DNA of 60,656 nucleotides from a virus: the IMG/VR virus record IMGVR_UViG_3300049002_000003, positions 1 through 60,656 of that record, one strand, 5' to 3'. The stretch's first letter is position 1. Every line of letters begins with the position of its first letter. This document shows positions 26,111 to 33,304 of the stretch, piece by piece. Made by a program: the position numbers and the translations under genes. A model generated the notes under the pieces. It was not told the DNA's origin. It did no database searches and saw nothing but the letters and a program-made list of their open reading frames with translations.

Positions 26111-26316
26111 TACGAGAAGACCCTACGGGTCACGTCTGTTTGCCGCCCGTAATGCAATCCCAGTTCGTCCCTCGCGTACGCGCGCATCACGGGCGCGACC
26201 GGGCGACGCGCGCTGGCGTAGCGCGCGTGAGGCGCGCGTACAGCCGCGCGGGTCGCGTGAGGCGCGTACGTCGGCGCTGGGTGAGGAGTCGCGCGCTCCC
26301 GCGAGAGCAATGGAGT

Positions 26317-26334
26317 TTCCTACGCGCGTAGGAA
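26317..26334. promoter_or_regulatory. 18-bp perfect palindrome, copy 1
   Basis: The sequence TTCCTACGCGCGTAGGAA is its own reverse complement. Its 16-bp core recurs at 45753-45768 with similar flanks, including CGCGCGCTCCCGCGA on the plus-strand left side. One copy lies before each of two leftward operons, so a dimeric regulator binding site is likely. Confidence 0.7.
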
Positions 26335-26496
26335 GTTTGGCTTCTCTCGCGGACGTACGCGAGACCTGCTGCGCGGCGAGGGGCGTGCGCCCGCGCGTTA
26401 GGCCAATTCTCTGCAGCAATATTTCACACATTAGCAAACACGCATTCATGCATTGTTGCCGGCGGGGGCAGGGCCGGCCGACTACGGCCGAGCTAG

Positions 26497-26976
26497 CTAT
26501 GACGCACGCGCATCCAACTGTAGCCAAACTCTCCGACTGCTAATGTGCTGTGGACCCTTGATGACCTTCTCGCGGTGCGTCGTCTCGTCAATGCGAATTA
26601 TCTTGCATTCCAGACGCGGCTTAGCACCAGCCGGCAACGGGATGACCGGCGTCAGCGAGCGCGCCTTAACATGCAGGCTTATGCCTTTTGGCTGATGCCC
26701 ACCAGACAGCGACAGCGCGCCGACTGGATTTGGGCTGGCGGCTTTCTTATGCACTCCGGAGCCCTGCCATGACTCCATCTCAACTCCGCCATAGAAGTCC
26801 TCGAAGTTGCAGTCATAGCGGTAGCTGTACCGCTCTTGGTTCCCGCTGCCACGCCCAGAGCCGAGCCCATCGAACGCACCCCCGGCGGCTGCGGCCGCCA
26901 TAGTGATGAGTATCAAAGCGACCACGACCAGCTGGGTAAACGACATGCCCTGCTGCGCCGGCGCCTGCTTTGCCAC
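26497..26976 (-). CDS. membrane-anchored hypothetical protein
   Basis: The protein has 159 residues from a GTG with GAGGAGC. Residues 11-34 form a membrane helix (FTQLVVVALILITMAAAAAG). A Gly/Ser stretch and an exposed domain follow, with DCNFEDFYGGVEME near 54-68 and LECKIIRIDETTHREKVIKG near the end. The two cysteines might pair outside the cell. It is the last gene of the replication-side operon before the control region. A cell-envelope role such as exclusion is a guess. Confidence 0.68.
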   Translation of the reverse strand: MAKQAPAQQGMSFTQLVVVALILITMAAAAAGGAFDGLGSGRGSGNQERYSYRYDCNFEDFYGGVEMESWQGSGVHKKAASPNPVGALSLSGGHQPKGISLHVKARSLTPVIPLPAGAKPRLECKIIRIDETTHREKVIKGPQHISSRRVWLQLDARAS

Positions 26977-26994
26977 GGTAGCTCCTCAATTCGG

Positions 26995-27186
26995 CGCGAC
27001 CCGGTGCCGCGCACAGTTCAACCCTACTGGTTTGCAGCCACTGGAGGGAACCTCCCTCGCCGCGCCGAGACATGCCCCGCCTAGCCCAGCCTCGCCTCGC
27101 ACACGCGCTATGCGGCCTAGTTCCACCGTAGCGGCTGCCGAACCCACTTACCCCGATCCGACTACCCTAGAGGCGCCAGATCTGCC
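26995..27186 (-). repeat. GGNNN-type leader, second array
   Basis: This lies between the RuvC-like gene and the membrane protein gene. Pentad spacing of GG on the minus strand is clear in 27070-27120 (GAGGC GAGGC TGGGC TAGGC) and weaker on either side. It includes CGCTATGCGGCCTAG at 27106-27120, which recurs exactly at 45887-45901. It leads up to the GTG of the next gene. Confidence 0.6.
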
Positions 27187-27753
27187 CTACGTCGCGTACA
27201 GGGCCGGCCACAGTTGGGCCCGAAGATCTGGGTTCGCCTTCGCCTTCCGCAGCAGAGTGATGGCGTGCCGGGTCGCGTCCCGCGCATGCGGCTGGTCGTT
27301 CGCCAGGTACAACCCCCAGTCCTTCAGCCGGTCGTTCGTCGCCGTCGCCATGGCCTCTGCGGGCTGCTGGAGATAGAACGGGCGGGCAACAGCCCCATGC
27401 GACTCCCCCGGCTCGCGCTTCCCATTCTTCAGGTATCCATAGCCCTTCCGGCAGACGTAGCCGAGCAGGAACTGAAGGTCATGAGGGATGAGAAGCGTGT
27501 CGTCCTGGAGGAACTTGCGCAACACGAACCGCTCCGCCAGTAGCGGAGTCTCGGCCCATGCCTCAAGTAGCGCCAGGATCTCGTCCACCTGCTTGTCGGG
27601 ATCGCCCACGATCTCGCCTTGCGACCAATGCATGATTGATTCGAGGATGAGCACCTTCTTCTCCACCAGAGCCTCTGGCGCGACGCACATCACACTCCAC
27701 CCTGTCGTCCCGCCAGGGTCGAGAGCCAGGAGCGGCGCCCATAACTCCGTCAC
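27187..27753 (-). CDS. RuvC-like Holliday junction resolvase
   Basis: The protein has 188 residues from GTG with GGAGG. It opens LLALDPGGTTGWSV: Asp12 in the LALDPG-TGW signature of the RNase-H-like resolvases. A mid-chain Glu (TPLLAERFVL) and a late Asp (DQPHARDATRHAITLL) complete an acidic active site. Enzymes of this type resolve branched DNA before packaging. The start overlaps the upstream stop (GTGA). Confidence 0.85.
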   Translation of the reverse strand: MTELWAPLLALDPGGTTGWSVMCVAPEALVEKKVLILESIMHWSQGEIVGDPDKQVDEILALLEAWAETPLLAERFVLRKFLQDDTLLIPHDLQFLLGYVCRKGYGYLKNGKREPGESHGAVARPFYLQQPAEAMATATNDRLKDWGLYLANDQPHARDATRHAITLLRKAKANPDLRAQLWPALYAT

Positions 27754-28061
27754 GTTTCCTCCGCCCGGACGGCTCGGATCTCGCAGACCACGGCTTGGGT
27801 CGCTGCCTCGCTGATCCGGACCGCATTCATCGTGCCGTCGCTGTCCGGCTCGGCAGACATGATCGTGACGCCGAGCTCAGAGCTAGCGCCGAACGAAGCG
27901 AGCGCGTCACACGCATACCGGTCTGGGTCGATAATGGCACCGGTCTCCATCCAGATGCCAGGAATGACATCGCCAGTCCAGGTCCTGATTACGAACCGGT
28001 ATTGGTAGTGGGCCGGGGTTCGGGCGAGCGAGGCTCCTGGCTTGCGCATACATGCACCCAT
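27750..28061 (-). CDS. hypothetical protein
   Basis: The protein has 103 residues. The body (YQYRFVIRTWTGDVIPGIWM, SELGVTIMSAEPDSDGT) looks like a small alpha/beta domain. The only ATG starts (28061, 28049) overlap the upstream zinc-ribbon gene by about 70 bases, so the first 20 residues are doubtful. Its stop overlaps the RuvC-like start. The function is unknown. Confidence 0.55.
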   Translation of the reverse strand: MGACMRKPGASLARTPAHYQYRFVIRTWTGDVIPGIWMETGAIIDPDRYACDALASFGASSELGVTIMSAEPDSDGTMNAVRISEAATQAVVCEIRAVRAEET

Positions 28062-28327
28062 CCGTAGAGTTGGCGAATCAGGCCGCCGCTACAGATGGAG
28101 CAGCGCCAGTTCTCGGGCGTGGTCGGGTTGAGTGGGAAGCTGCTAGCTATCCGCTCGACAGCGACGGCGATGCGCTCTAACGCCGAACCGGCCGACACCA
28201 GGGCCGCATCTGCCTCCTCTGTCAACAGCAGAGTTGAGTCGCCGGTGTGGTCGATCTCGACTGGGTGGAGTTGGATGCCTTCCTCGCGGAGCCGCCTGAT
28301 CTCCCATGCGACGTCGGGCGCTGTCAT
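27989..28327 (-). CDS. hypothetical protein with C-terminal zinc ribbon
   Basis: The protein has 112 residues from ATG 28327 overlapping the previous stop (ATGA). Residues 1-70 are helical (VAWEIRRLREEGIQLHPVEI). The end has CSICSGGLIRQLYGWVHVC, a Cys-x2-Cys knuckle with one further Cys and a His, so a zinc site is possible. Small proteins of this shape are common in actinophage early regions. Confidence 0.65.
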   Translation of the reverse strand: MTAPDVAWEIRRLREEGIQLHPVEIDHTGDSTLLLTEEADAALVSAGSALERIAVAVERIASSFPLNPTTPENWRCSICSGGLIRQLYGWVHVCASQEPRSPEPRPTTNTGS

Positions 28328-28614
28328 AGCTCCGGCTCCTGCCCCGACAGCCATTCGCGCGCAGCGGCCTCCGCGTCGGCGCCACTCAGAGCCGCGAAGG
28401 TCTTCCGCGCGCACCAGCCGAGCGTGTTCTGAACCGACCTGACGTAGGCAGTGGCGTAGTGGCAGACCGAGCCCAGACCCCATGGGTAGGCAGAGGCGAC
28501 TCCCTCTGTCGGGCCGACCCAAGTCGGATTGGAGAGATAGCGGTTCGCTGGCTTCTCCTTCGGGCCATCCACCCAGCCGTTCGACTCGCCAATCTCAACG
28601 TGCGGCCGGGACAT
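28324..28614 (-). CDS. hypothetical protein
   Basis: The protein has 96 residues. It starts MSRPHVEIGESNGWVDGPKE, followed by YPWGLGSVCHYATAYVRSVQ and ARKTFAALSGADAEAAAREW. The composition is ordinary, mixed alpha, with no motif I recognise. It overlaps its neighbours on both sides as part of a tight gene string. Confidence 0.62.
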   Translation of the reverse strand: MSRPHVEIGESNGWVDGPKEKPANRYLSNPTWVGPTEGVASAYPWGLGSVCHYATAYVRSVQNTLGWCARKTFAALSGADAEAAAREWLSGQEPEL

Positions 28615-28903
28615 TGTGCCTCCGCTCCAGGATCAGCATGCATTTGCCTGTCGGGTGGCCGAGTGCGGTCGTGTCGCGGAAGAGGTTCCGCAGATACCAG
28701 CCGCACGACCCCCAGAACTTGAGCGCGGTCTGGATCGTAGGCGGGTAGTCGCTGATCTCGATAACCACGTAGTCGAATGCGACGTCTTGGTCAGAAAAGT
28801 CCGCATCTTTGTTGTGCGGCTTGATGTTGTACTCCAGACGGCGGACTTCCGCGTCTTCGATGGCTTGCTGCTGTCGGTCCCAATTGCTAAGCCGGCGGAA
28901 CAT
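28595..28903 (-). CDS. hypothetical protein
   Basis: The protein has 102 residues. An N-terminal charged helix (SNWDRQQQAIEDAEVRRLEY) leads to a beta section (FDYVVIEISDYPPTIQTALK) and a basic end (KCMLILERRHNVPAAR). There is no known family. It overlaps the next gene by 20 bases and the previous one by 17. Confidence 0.6.
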   Translation of the reverse strand: MFRRLSNWDRQQQAIEDAEVRRLEYNIKPHNKDADFSDQDVAFDYVVIEISDYPPTIQTALKFWGSCGWYLRNLFRDTTALGHPTGKCMLILERRHNVPAAR

Positions 28904-29069
28904 TGCCCTGGTCCTTCCCCTGCCTGTTGCCTGTCAGGAGATCCATGCCGGTCGAGACGAACGCCTCGCCGATCATCTTCTCAGCGAGAGCCTGGATGAT
29001 TGCGAAGACGTCCGTCTCGTCAAGAGCCGACGTCCGGATGGTCTCGATGATCTCGTCTCGCGTCGCCAT
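28887..29069 (-). CDS. small hypothetical protein after ThyX
   Basis: The protein has 60 residues. It reads MATRDEIIETIRTSALDETD, then VFAIIQALAEKMIGEAFVST, two helices with a hydrophobic face. The ATG at 29069 lies one base after the ThyX stop. There is no strong SD, so translation is probably coupled to ThyX. The function is unknown. Confidence 0.6.
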   Translation of the reverse strand: MATRDEIIETIRTSALDETDVFAIIQALAEKMIGEAFVSTGMDLLTGNRQGKDQGNVPPA

Positions 29070-29070
29070 G

Positions 29071-30264
29071 CTAGCCGCCGATCCGGAACTTGGGGTCTGG
29101 CAGGAAGGTCCGGTTGGACTGGCGCGCCCAAGCGAAGTCGCACTGCCCCTCAACGCTCTCCCACCCCTGGAATGTGCAAGAGTGTGCGGTCGCCTTGGCC
29201 AGCGCACCATCCGCGCGAATCTCTGGGACGTCCAGTGCGCCGTGCGTCTTCTCGCAGCTGATGCGGATGTGCGGTGCGAGGAACGGGTGCGCCTCGACTA
29301 GTAGCCGCCGCATCTCACGCATGACGTGGACGATCTCCCAGCTGAACATCGAACAGCCACGGTATGCGTAGACGTCGCGGAACTCCTTGACGTTGTACTC
29401 GCACAGGATGTAGTTCGTGGTGGCTTCCGGCAGCGCATAGCGCGCGTCCTGGTAGCTGATGTCTTCCTCGCAGGCAATCGAGTACGCCTCTCGCGCCGCA
29501 TCGATCGCATGGACGAAGGCGACGCGCGCCCGGTCGTTGAGCCAGATGGACTCCGGCATCCGGACTTCTGGCTCATCGCCATAGAACCCAGCGCGCTGCG
29601 ACTGCTGGTGGAACGCTGCGCGGCGCGACCGGACCAGCTGATGGGTACAGGTACGCGAGACACCCGACACAGCGAAGACGACCACCTGTGACTCCAGCGC
29701 AGTCTGAAGCCCACCCTTCAACATCTCTTCCCAGTCCGCGTCGCCGGACACCTGGCCTTCGGCGCGCCAGTTCCGGCTGGTGTCGCGAGAGAACCTGTGC
29801 GCCGAGTGCTGCGGCACACAGACAAACCGCTTCCCCAGCCAGGAGCCGGAGTTGAGCTCCCGTTCCGTGTCGTACGGCTCGTGGGCGTAGAACGCCTGTA
29901 GCGCTTGCGGGCACTGCTCCCAGTCGCCCGGTAGCGCGACGTCGAGATCCAGCCCGATCGTTGCCCTCGTGGCCATCGCGAGGGTGCGCTTGAAGGACAC
30001 CTCATCGAGACCCTGGACTAGGCGTACCCCGATCCCGTCGGCGCCGATCTGCGTCAGGCTGTTCGCCAGCGGCGAGACGTGAACCCCATCGTTCATGGAG
30101 TGCCGGTTGAAGGCGACGTCGCGGAGTAGCGCTGTCTCGCGCCGGTCAATGTCCGACTCGCCTTTCTCCGGGTTGCGAGACCAACGCCGCGAGTATGGGA
30201 AGTGCTCCCTGATCGGCTCGACAGCCGCGCGCTCGCGCAGCGCTTCAAGCCAGGCCCAAGTCAT
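29071..30264 (-). CDS. thyX: flavin-dependent thymidylate synthase
   Basis: The protein has 397 residues. The ThyX signature appears as RSRRAAFHQQS at 212-222 (Arg-x-Arg-x7-Ser), embedded in CTHQLVRSRR and followed by QRAGFYGD. The usual second residue, His, is Ser here. Downstream are the helices that bind FAD (TTNYILCEYNVKEFRDVYAY). The enzyme methylates dUMP to dTMP using methylene-tetrahydrofolate and FAD. It is much longer than bacterial ThyX (about 220-250), with an extra N-terminal 150 residues. dCMP deaminase at 37.3 kb would feed it dUMP. Confidence 0.9.
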   Translation of the reverse strand: MTWAWLEALRERAAVEPIREHFPYSRRWSRNPEKGESDIDRRETALLRDVAFNRHSMNDGVHVSPLANSLTQIGADGIGVRLVQGLDEVSFKRTLAMATRATIGLDLDVALPGDWEQCPQALQAFYAHEPYDTERELNSGSWLGKRFVCVPQHSAHRFSRDTSRNWRAEGQVSGDADWEEMLKGGLQTALESQVVVFAVSGVSRTCTHQLVRSRRAAFHQQSQRAGFYGDEPEVRMPESIWLNDRARVAFVHAIDAAREAYSIACEEDISYQDARYALPEATTNYILCEYNVKEFRDVYAYRGCSMFSWEIVHVMREMRRLLVEAHPFLAPHIRISCEKTHGALDVPEIRADGALAKATAHSCTFQGWESVEGQCDFAWARQSNRTFLPDPKFRIGG

Positions 30265-30446
30265 GCGGACTTCTGCGGGAGACGAGCCGCGCGGGCAGGG
30301 ATAGCAACGCGCTCGACCGAAGCCAGCACCATCGCGACTCCGGCCGGCAGAGCCGGCGCCGTGATCCGGCCGGCATTCGGAACCACCTTCAGGTCCTTCA
30401 CCACCGTCTCGTAGATGGGAGTCTCGGGATCTATGTAGTTGCTCAC
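30261..30446 (-). CDS. small hypothetical protein before ThyX
   Basis: The protein has 61 residues from a GTG behind GGAGTCGCA. It has a charged N-terminus (MSNYIDPETPIYETVVKDLK), an Ala/Val/Pro middle and a basic end. The stop overlaps the ThyX ATG (ATGA), so the two are coupled. No family is recognised. Confidence 0.6.
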   Translation of the reverse strand: MSNYIDPETPIYETVVKDLKVVPNAGRITAPALPAGVAMVLASVERVAIPARAARLPQKSA

Positions 30447-30472
30447 TGCGACTCCAGTCCTAACGAAGGGAT

Positions 30473-30531
30473 GCGTACCGGGCCGGCATCTCCTCTGGGG
30501 GTGGAGGAGTGGGGGAGCCGACCCGGTACGC
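30473..30531 (-). terminator. nested hairpin between two operon segments
   Basis: An outer 10-bp perfect stem (GCGTACCGGG) encloses an inner CTCCTC/GAGGAG stem. It lies downstream of the acidic-tail protein gene and upstream of the small gene before ThyX. It probably terminates or attenuates between the two groups. Confidence 0.6.
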
Positions 30532-30562
30532 GGTCTAGGTTGCCCGACGCGGAAGGTTGGCG

Positions 30563-31348
30563 CTACTCGTCATCCTCATCGTCATCGTCCAACTCCTTCA
30601 TGGGGACTTCGCCGGTGATCGGCTTGAGTGAGCCGACCTTCAGTGACGCCTCCATGACGGTCCAGTGGCTGTTCCGGATCGCCGTCCTGATCCAAGTCAC
30701 AATGGTTGACTCGGGCGTGGAATGCCGGTCCACGTACAGCGACTTGATGCCGAAGCTGAGCATGACGGCGCAGTGTTCCTCGCCGGACTTGACCTCTTGG
30801 TGCAGCACGCTGCCGTCGGGCATCTCGACCAGGTATCTGGTGGTGGTCTCCATCCTCCCGTACTTCGACAGCGTCATGACCGGGTCTTCCGCATCCACGG
30901 TGGTGTTCTGCGACAGCCAGCGCTCCACACGGTCTCTCAGCCGATCGAAGGCAGTTGGCCACTGCTCCTCGGACTGCGCGACGATCAGGATGGCCTCGCC
31001 TTCGGCTGCGTAGTACCGCGTGACCGGCGGGATTCCCAGCTGCTTGAGAGCGCCGTTCAGACCTTCGTCGCACCAGCCTTCGGAGCGCTGTCCGGCGAGC
31101 GCGACGCGCCGCACACGGTCCTTGTAGCGCTGCTGGTCGAAGTCCGCGAACAGCAGACCGCTGTCGCGCAACTCCACCAGCGCCTTCATGTACCAGTTGC
31201 CGTCCATGCCGATACAGCCGAGCCGTTCTGCGGACCTCTGCAGCCAGTCCAACTCCAACTCCTGGAGCTTCGACTTGGGCATCACGAGCGCCCCATCCGG
31301 CTCAGCATCAGCCGCCGAAGTCGTGGGCGTGAGCGTCACCTGCGCCAT
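30563..31348 (-). CDS. hypothetical protein with acidic C-terminal tail
   Basis: The protein has 261 residues behind AAGGAGAGG. A helical N-terminal half has LQELELDWLQRSAERLGCIG and GNWYMKALVELRDSGLLFAD. A beta-rich half follows (TTTRYLVEMPDGSVLHQEV), ending in KELDDDDEDDE. Acidic tails like this recruit replication partners in phage single-strand-binding proteins, but I cannot see an OB fold. A replication accessory role is inferred. Confidence 0.68.
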   Translation of the reverse strand: MAQVTLTPTTSAADAEPDGALVMPKSKLQELELDWLQRSAERLGCIGMDGNWYMKALVELRDSGLLFADFDQQRYKDRVRRVALAGQRSEGWCDEGLNGALKQLGIPPVTRYYAAEGEAILIVAQSEEQWPTAFDRLRDRVERWLSQNTTVDAEDPVMTLSKYGRMETTTRYLVEMPDGSVLHQEVKSGEEHCAVMLSFGIKSLYVDRHSTPESTIVTWIRTAIRNSHWTVMEASLKVGSLKPITGEVPMKELDDDDEDDE

Positions 31349-31353
31349 ACCAA

Positions 31354-31405
31354 ACCTCTCCTTCGCTCGCCGTGGCCTACTCTGCCTCGCCTCGACTCGC
31401 CTGCC
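31354..31405 (-). repeat. short GGNNN-type leader
   Basis: In 31354-31405 the minus strand reads in pentads such as AGGCG AGTCG AGGCG AGGCA and merges directly into the AAGGAGAGG site of the downstream gene (start 31348). It is the shortest of the five similar leaders. Confidence 0.55.
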
Positions 31406-31840
31406 CTAGGCCTGCGGGTTGTCGCGGACGGGCCGCGCGCTGTGCGTCGGGTTGCCGCGCTCCGGCTCCGCGTCCGGCTCGCTCGCGGCCAGAACGACGT
31501 CCGACAGCGGCTCGGCCTTCGCGTGCTCCGGCTCGTAGTCCGCCGCACGGTCCACGGGGTTGAATGCCGCGTCGGGCTGCCCCGGCGCGAAGTCCGGCCG
31601 CGCCAACTGGACTACGGCCGTGCCGTCGCGGAGCGCCCGGATGGTCTCGGCCTCCAGGTCCGACAGCGTGCCGCCGACCAGGCCGGCTCCGGCGGTGACG
31701 GAGACCACGATCTTGCCGTCCACGGACCGCACGGAGTCCACCGGGATCTCCTGGCGGGACGGCTGGAACTGGACGACGATCGGGCTGGAGCCGTTCTCGT
31801 ACTGGACGTTGGCGATGGCGTCGTTCAGGGTTGCGGTCAT
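31406..31840 (-). CDS. hypothetical protein
   Basis: The protein has 144 residues from ATG 31840 behind GAGAGGACAG. The N-terminal 90 residues form a compact beta domain (SSPIVVQFQPSRQEIPVDSV, DGKIVVSVTAGAGLVGG). The C-terminal 55 residues are Pro/Ala/Glu-rich and disordered. The family is unknown. Confidence 0.65.
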   Translation of the reverse strand: MTATLNDAIANVQYENGSSPIVVQFQPSRQEIPVDSVRSVDGKIVVSVTAGAGLVGGTLSDLEAETIRALRDGTAVVQLARPDFAPGQPDAAFNPVDRAADYEPEHAKAEPLSDVVLAASEPDAEPERGNPTHSARPVRDNPQA

Positions 31841-31921
31841 GACTGTCCTCTCAGGACGGTTGGGGTATTCCTTGCCTCGGCCGGCCAACGGCCAACCGCT
31901 ACTTGCCAGAACAGACCCGAG

Positions 31922-32191
31922 TCAGTTGCCAGCGCAAACCGGGTCGCGGACGACCACGGTCGGCGCGCTGTCCGTCTTGTCGTGCGTCGAGACGTAGATG
32001 CCGTTGCCCTTGTAGCAAGCGATGGCGACGTTCGGGAAGTGGTCCGGCATCGGCACCACAGGCACGTCCGACTTCGGGACCTGCGCTGCCGGCGCGTCGC
32101 CGGTACCGCGACTGTCCGAGCCGCACGCCGTGAGCGAAGCGCCGAGCGCCAGGCCTGCGGCCGCGATGGCGAGTTTCTGGATGGTGTTCAT
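31922..32191 (-). CDS. small lipoprotein
   Basis: The protein has 89 residues from ATG 32191, overlapping the upstream stop as TGATG. A short signal sequence ends in the lipobox LTAC, with the cysteine at about residue 23 ready for lipid attachment. The rest (VPVVPMPDHFPNVAIACYKG) is a small exposed domain with two cysteines that could pair. Phage lipoproteins made early often block superinfection by interfering with DNA entry; that function is inferred. Confidence 0.8.
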   Translation of the reverse strand: MNTIQKLAIAAAGLALGASLTACGSDSRGTGDAPAAQVPKSDVPVVPMPDHFPNVAIACYKGNGIYVSTHDKTDSAPTVVVRDPVCAGN

Positions 32192-32835
32192 CACGCCTCA
32201 AATCTGGTCTGAGCGAAGTTGGTCACGAGGAACCGGCCATACGTCGGCCGGAAGTCTGCGATGCCGACGACTCGGCCGCCGTTCTCCAGGACCTGCTGGA
32301 AGACGGTTGGGGAGACGTACTCCGGCAGGTTGATCATGAACTGGAAGGATGCGGTCCACCCCTCGTTGAAGGCTGGCCGCGAGCGCGTGACGCCGTTCCG
32401 CTGCACCATGACGCGCCGCTGGTCCATGAAGTCCCAGTCGGTCACGCCGCCGTTCAGCGGCGCCAGGTCGGTGAGCGGCACGATGGCTGCCTTCATGAGC
32501 TGAGCCATGGACGCTCGCGGCGAGCGCGGGTCGGGCCGGAACTTGGCCGAGTTGACCATGACCTGCCGGACGTACTCACCCGGCAAGCACAGCTGGTTAT
32601 TGCTGTTCCGCCAGACGTACGACTGGACGTCGTCAGTCTTCTTGGCGGCGCTGCCCTTCGCAGCAGCGGACTTCTCCGCCACCGACTCGACCGACCATCG
32701 GTGGAACAGCATCGGGCATACCCCGGTGAGGGTGAAGTCCACGATGACCGGCTCTGTCAGAGAGATGATGTCGTTGCCGTCGTCCGACGTCGGCTCCAGC
32801 ACGTCGGTCGCTTTGCCGTTCGCTTTCGCTGCCAC
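32191..32835 (-). CDS. hypothetical protein (phage protein family with GRF motif)
   Basis: The protein has 214 residues from a GTG at 32835 with AAGGAG six bases upstream; the longer frame runs into the repeat leader and is rejected. The C-terminal half has RRVMVQRNGVTRSRPAFNEG followed by WTASFQFMI and then GIADFRPTYGRFLVTNF. I recall this WxxxFxx...G-x-x-RPxxGRF pattern from many unannotated phage proteins near replication genes. The function is unknown. Confidence 0.7.
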   Translation of the reverse strand: MAAKANGKATDVLEPTSDDGNDIISLTEPVIVDFTLTGVCPMLFHRWSVESVAEKSAAAKGSAAKKTDDVQSYVWRNSNNQLCLPGEYVRQVMVNSAKFRPDPRSPRASMAQLMKAAIVPLTDLAPLNGGVTDWDFMDQRRVMVQRNGVTRSRPAFNEGWTASFQFMINLPEYVSPTVFQQVLENGGRVVGIADFRPTYGRFLVTNFAQTRFEA

Positions 32836-32849
32836 TGTGGCTCCTTCTG

Positions 32850-32998
32850 TTGCCCTGGCCGGACCACACCCGTTCTGGCCCCGCAGTACCTGTCCCAGAC
32901 TTGCCCCGCCTTGCCTGTCCTTACCGGACCTAGGCAATCCAGACCATCGGCTCGCCTAGCCGCTCACACGTACCCTCTCGCGCCGAGAGCTACTGGCG
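32850..32998 (-). repeat. GGNNN pentad leader
   Basis: On the plus strand the pentads TGCCC TGGCC GGACC and TTGCC CCGCC TTGCC are evident from 32861 to about 32960. On the minus strand this is GG every five bases. It lies upstream of the GTG at 32835, filling the whole gap between two genes. Confidence 0.7.
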
Positions 32999-33304
32999 CT
33001 ACTGTGCGTCGAGAAGACGCAGCAAAGACTCGGCTGCTTCTCTGGAAGTAGAAGTAAGACGTCCTTCGGCCCAGTCATGGACAGCCGCAAGCTTCACTTC
33101 CAGACCTGCGATCCTGTCGTGCAGGAGCATGATCTGGTCTGCGGCTGTAGAAGCGTCGGGAGCGGAGACGCCCAGCATGCCGAGCAGATGGTTGATCGAG
33201 TCGCGTTGGTTCCTGATCTGTACCATGCGGCGCGCGTCCAACTCGGTCGCCATGCGCATGACGTCCTGCTTGTCGTGGTAGTTCTTCACACCATCGAGCG
33301 CCAT
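32999..33304 (-). CDS. hypothetical helical protein
   Basis: The protein has 101 residues. I chose ATG 33304, which follows GAGAGG and matches where protein-like sequence begins. It is all helix: DVMRMATELDARRMVQIRNQ, QIMLLHDRIAGLEVKLAAVH. It resembles a small coiled-coil adaptor. No family is recognised. Confidence 0.6.
   Translation of the reverse strand: MALDGVKNYHDKQDVMRMATELDARRMVQIRNQRDSINHLLGMLGVSAPDASTAADQIMLLHDRIAGLEVKLAAVHDWAEGRLTSTSREAAESLLRLLDAQ

Larger units (their letters stand above)
25671..26496. other. 826-bp non-coding control region upstream of the late operon
   Basis: No convincing gene. From low to high coordinate it holds the GGNNN array (to about 26110), a CGCG-rich tract (26165-26400) with two GCGTGAGGCGCG copies and several CTCGCGTACG copies, an 18-bp palindrome at 26317-26334, and an A+T-rich island (26403-26456). 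A promoter for the late genes is expected here; I cannot fix its -10 and -35 boxes. Confidence 0.75.

Noticed and set aside
26123-26527. Minus frame across the CGCG-rich tract
   Set aside because: It is Arg/Ala noise from CGCG repeats and crosses the palindrome; control DNA explains it better.
30722-32212. Plus-strand frame of 496 codons
   Set aside because: Opposite three minus genes including a lipoprotein; composition is Arg/Gln/His noise.
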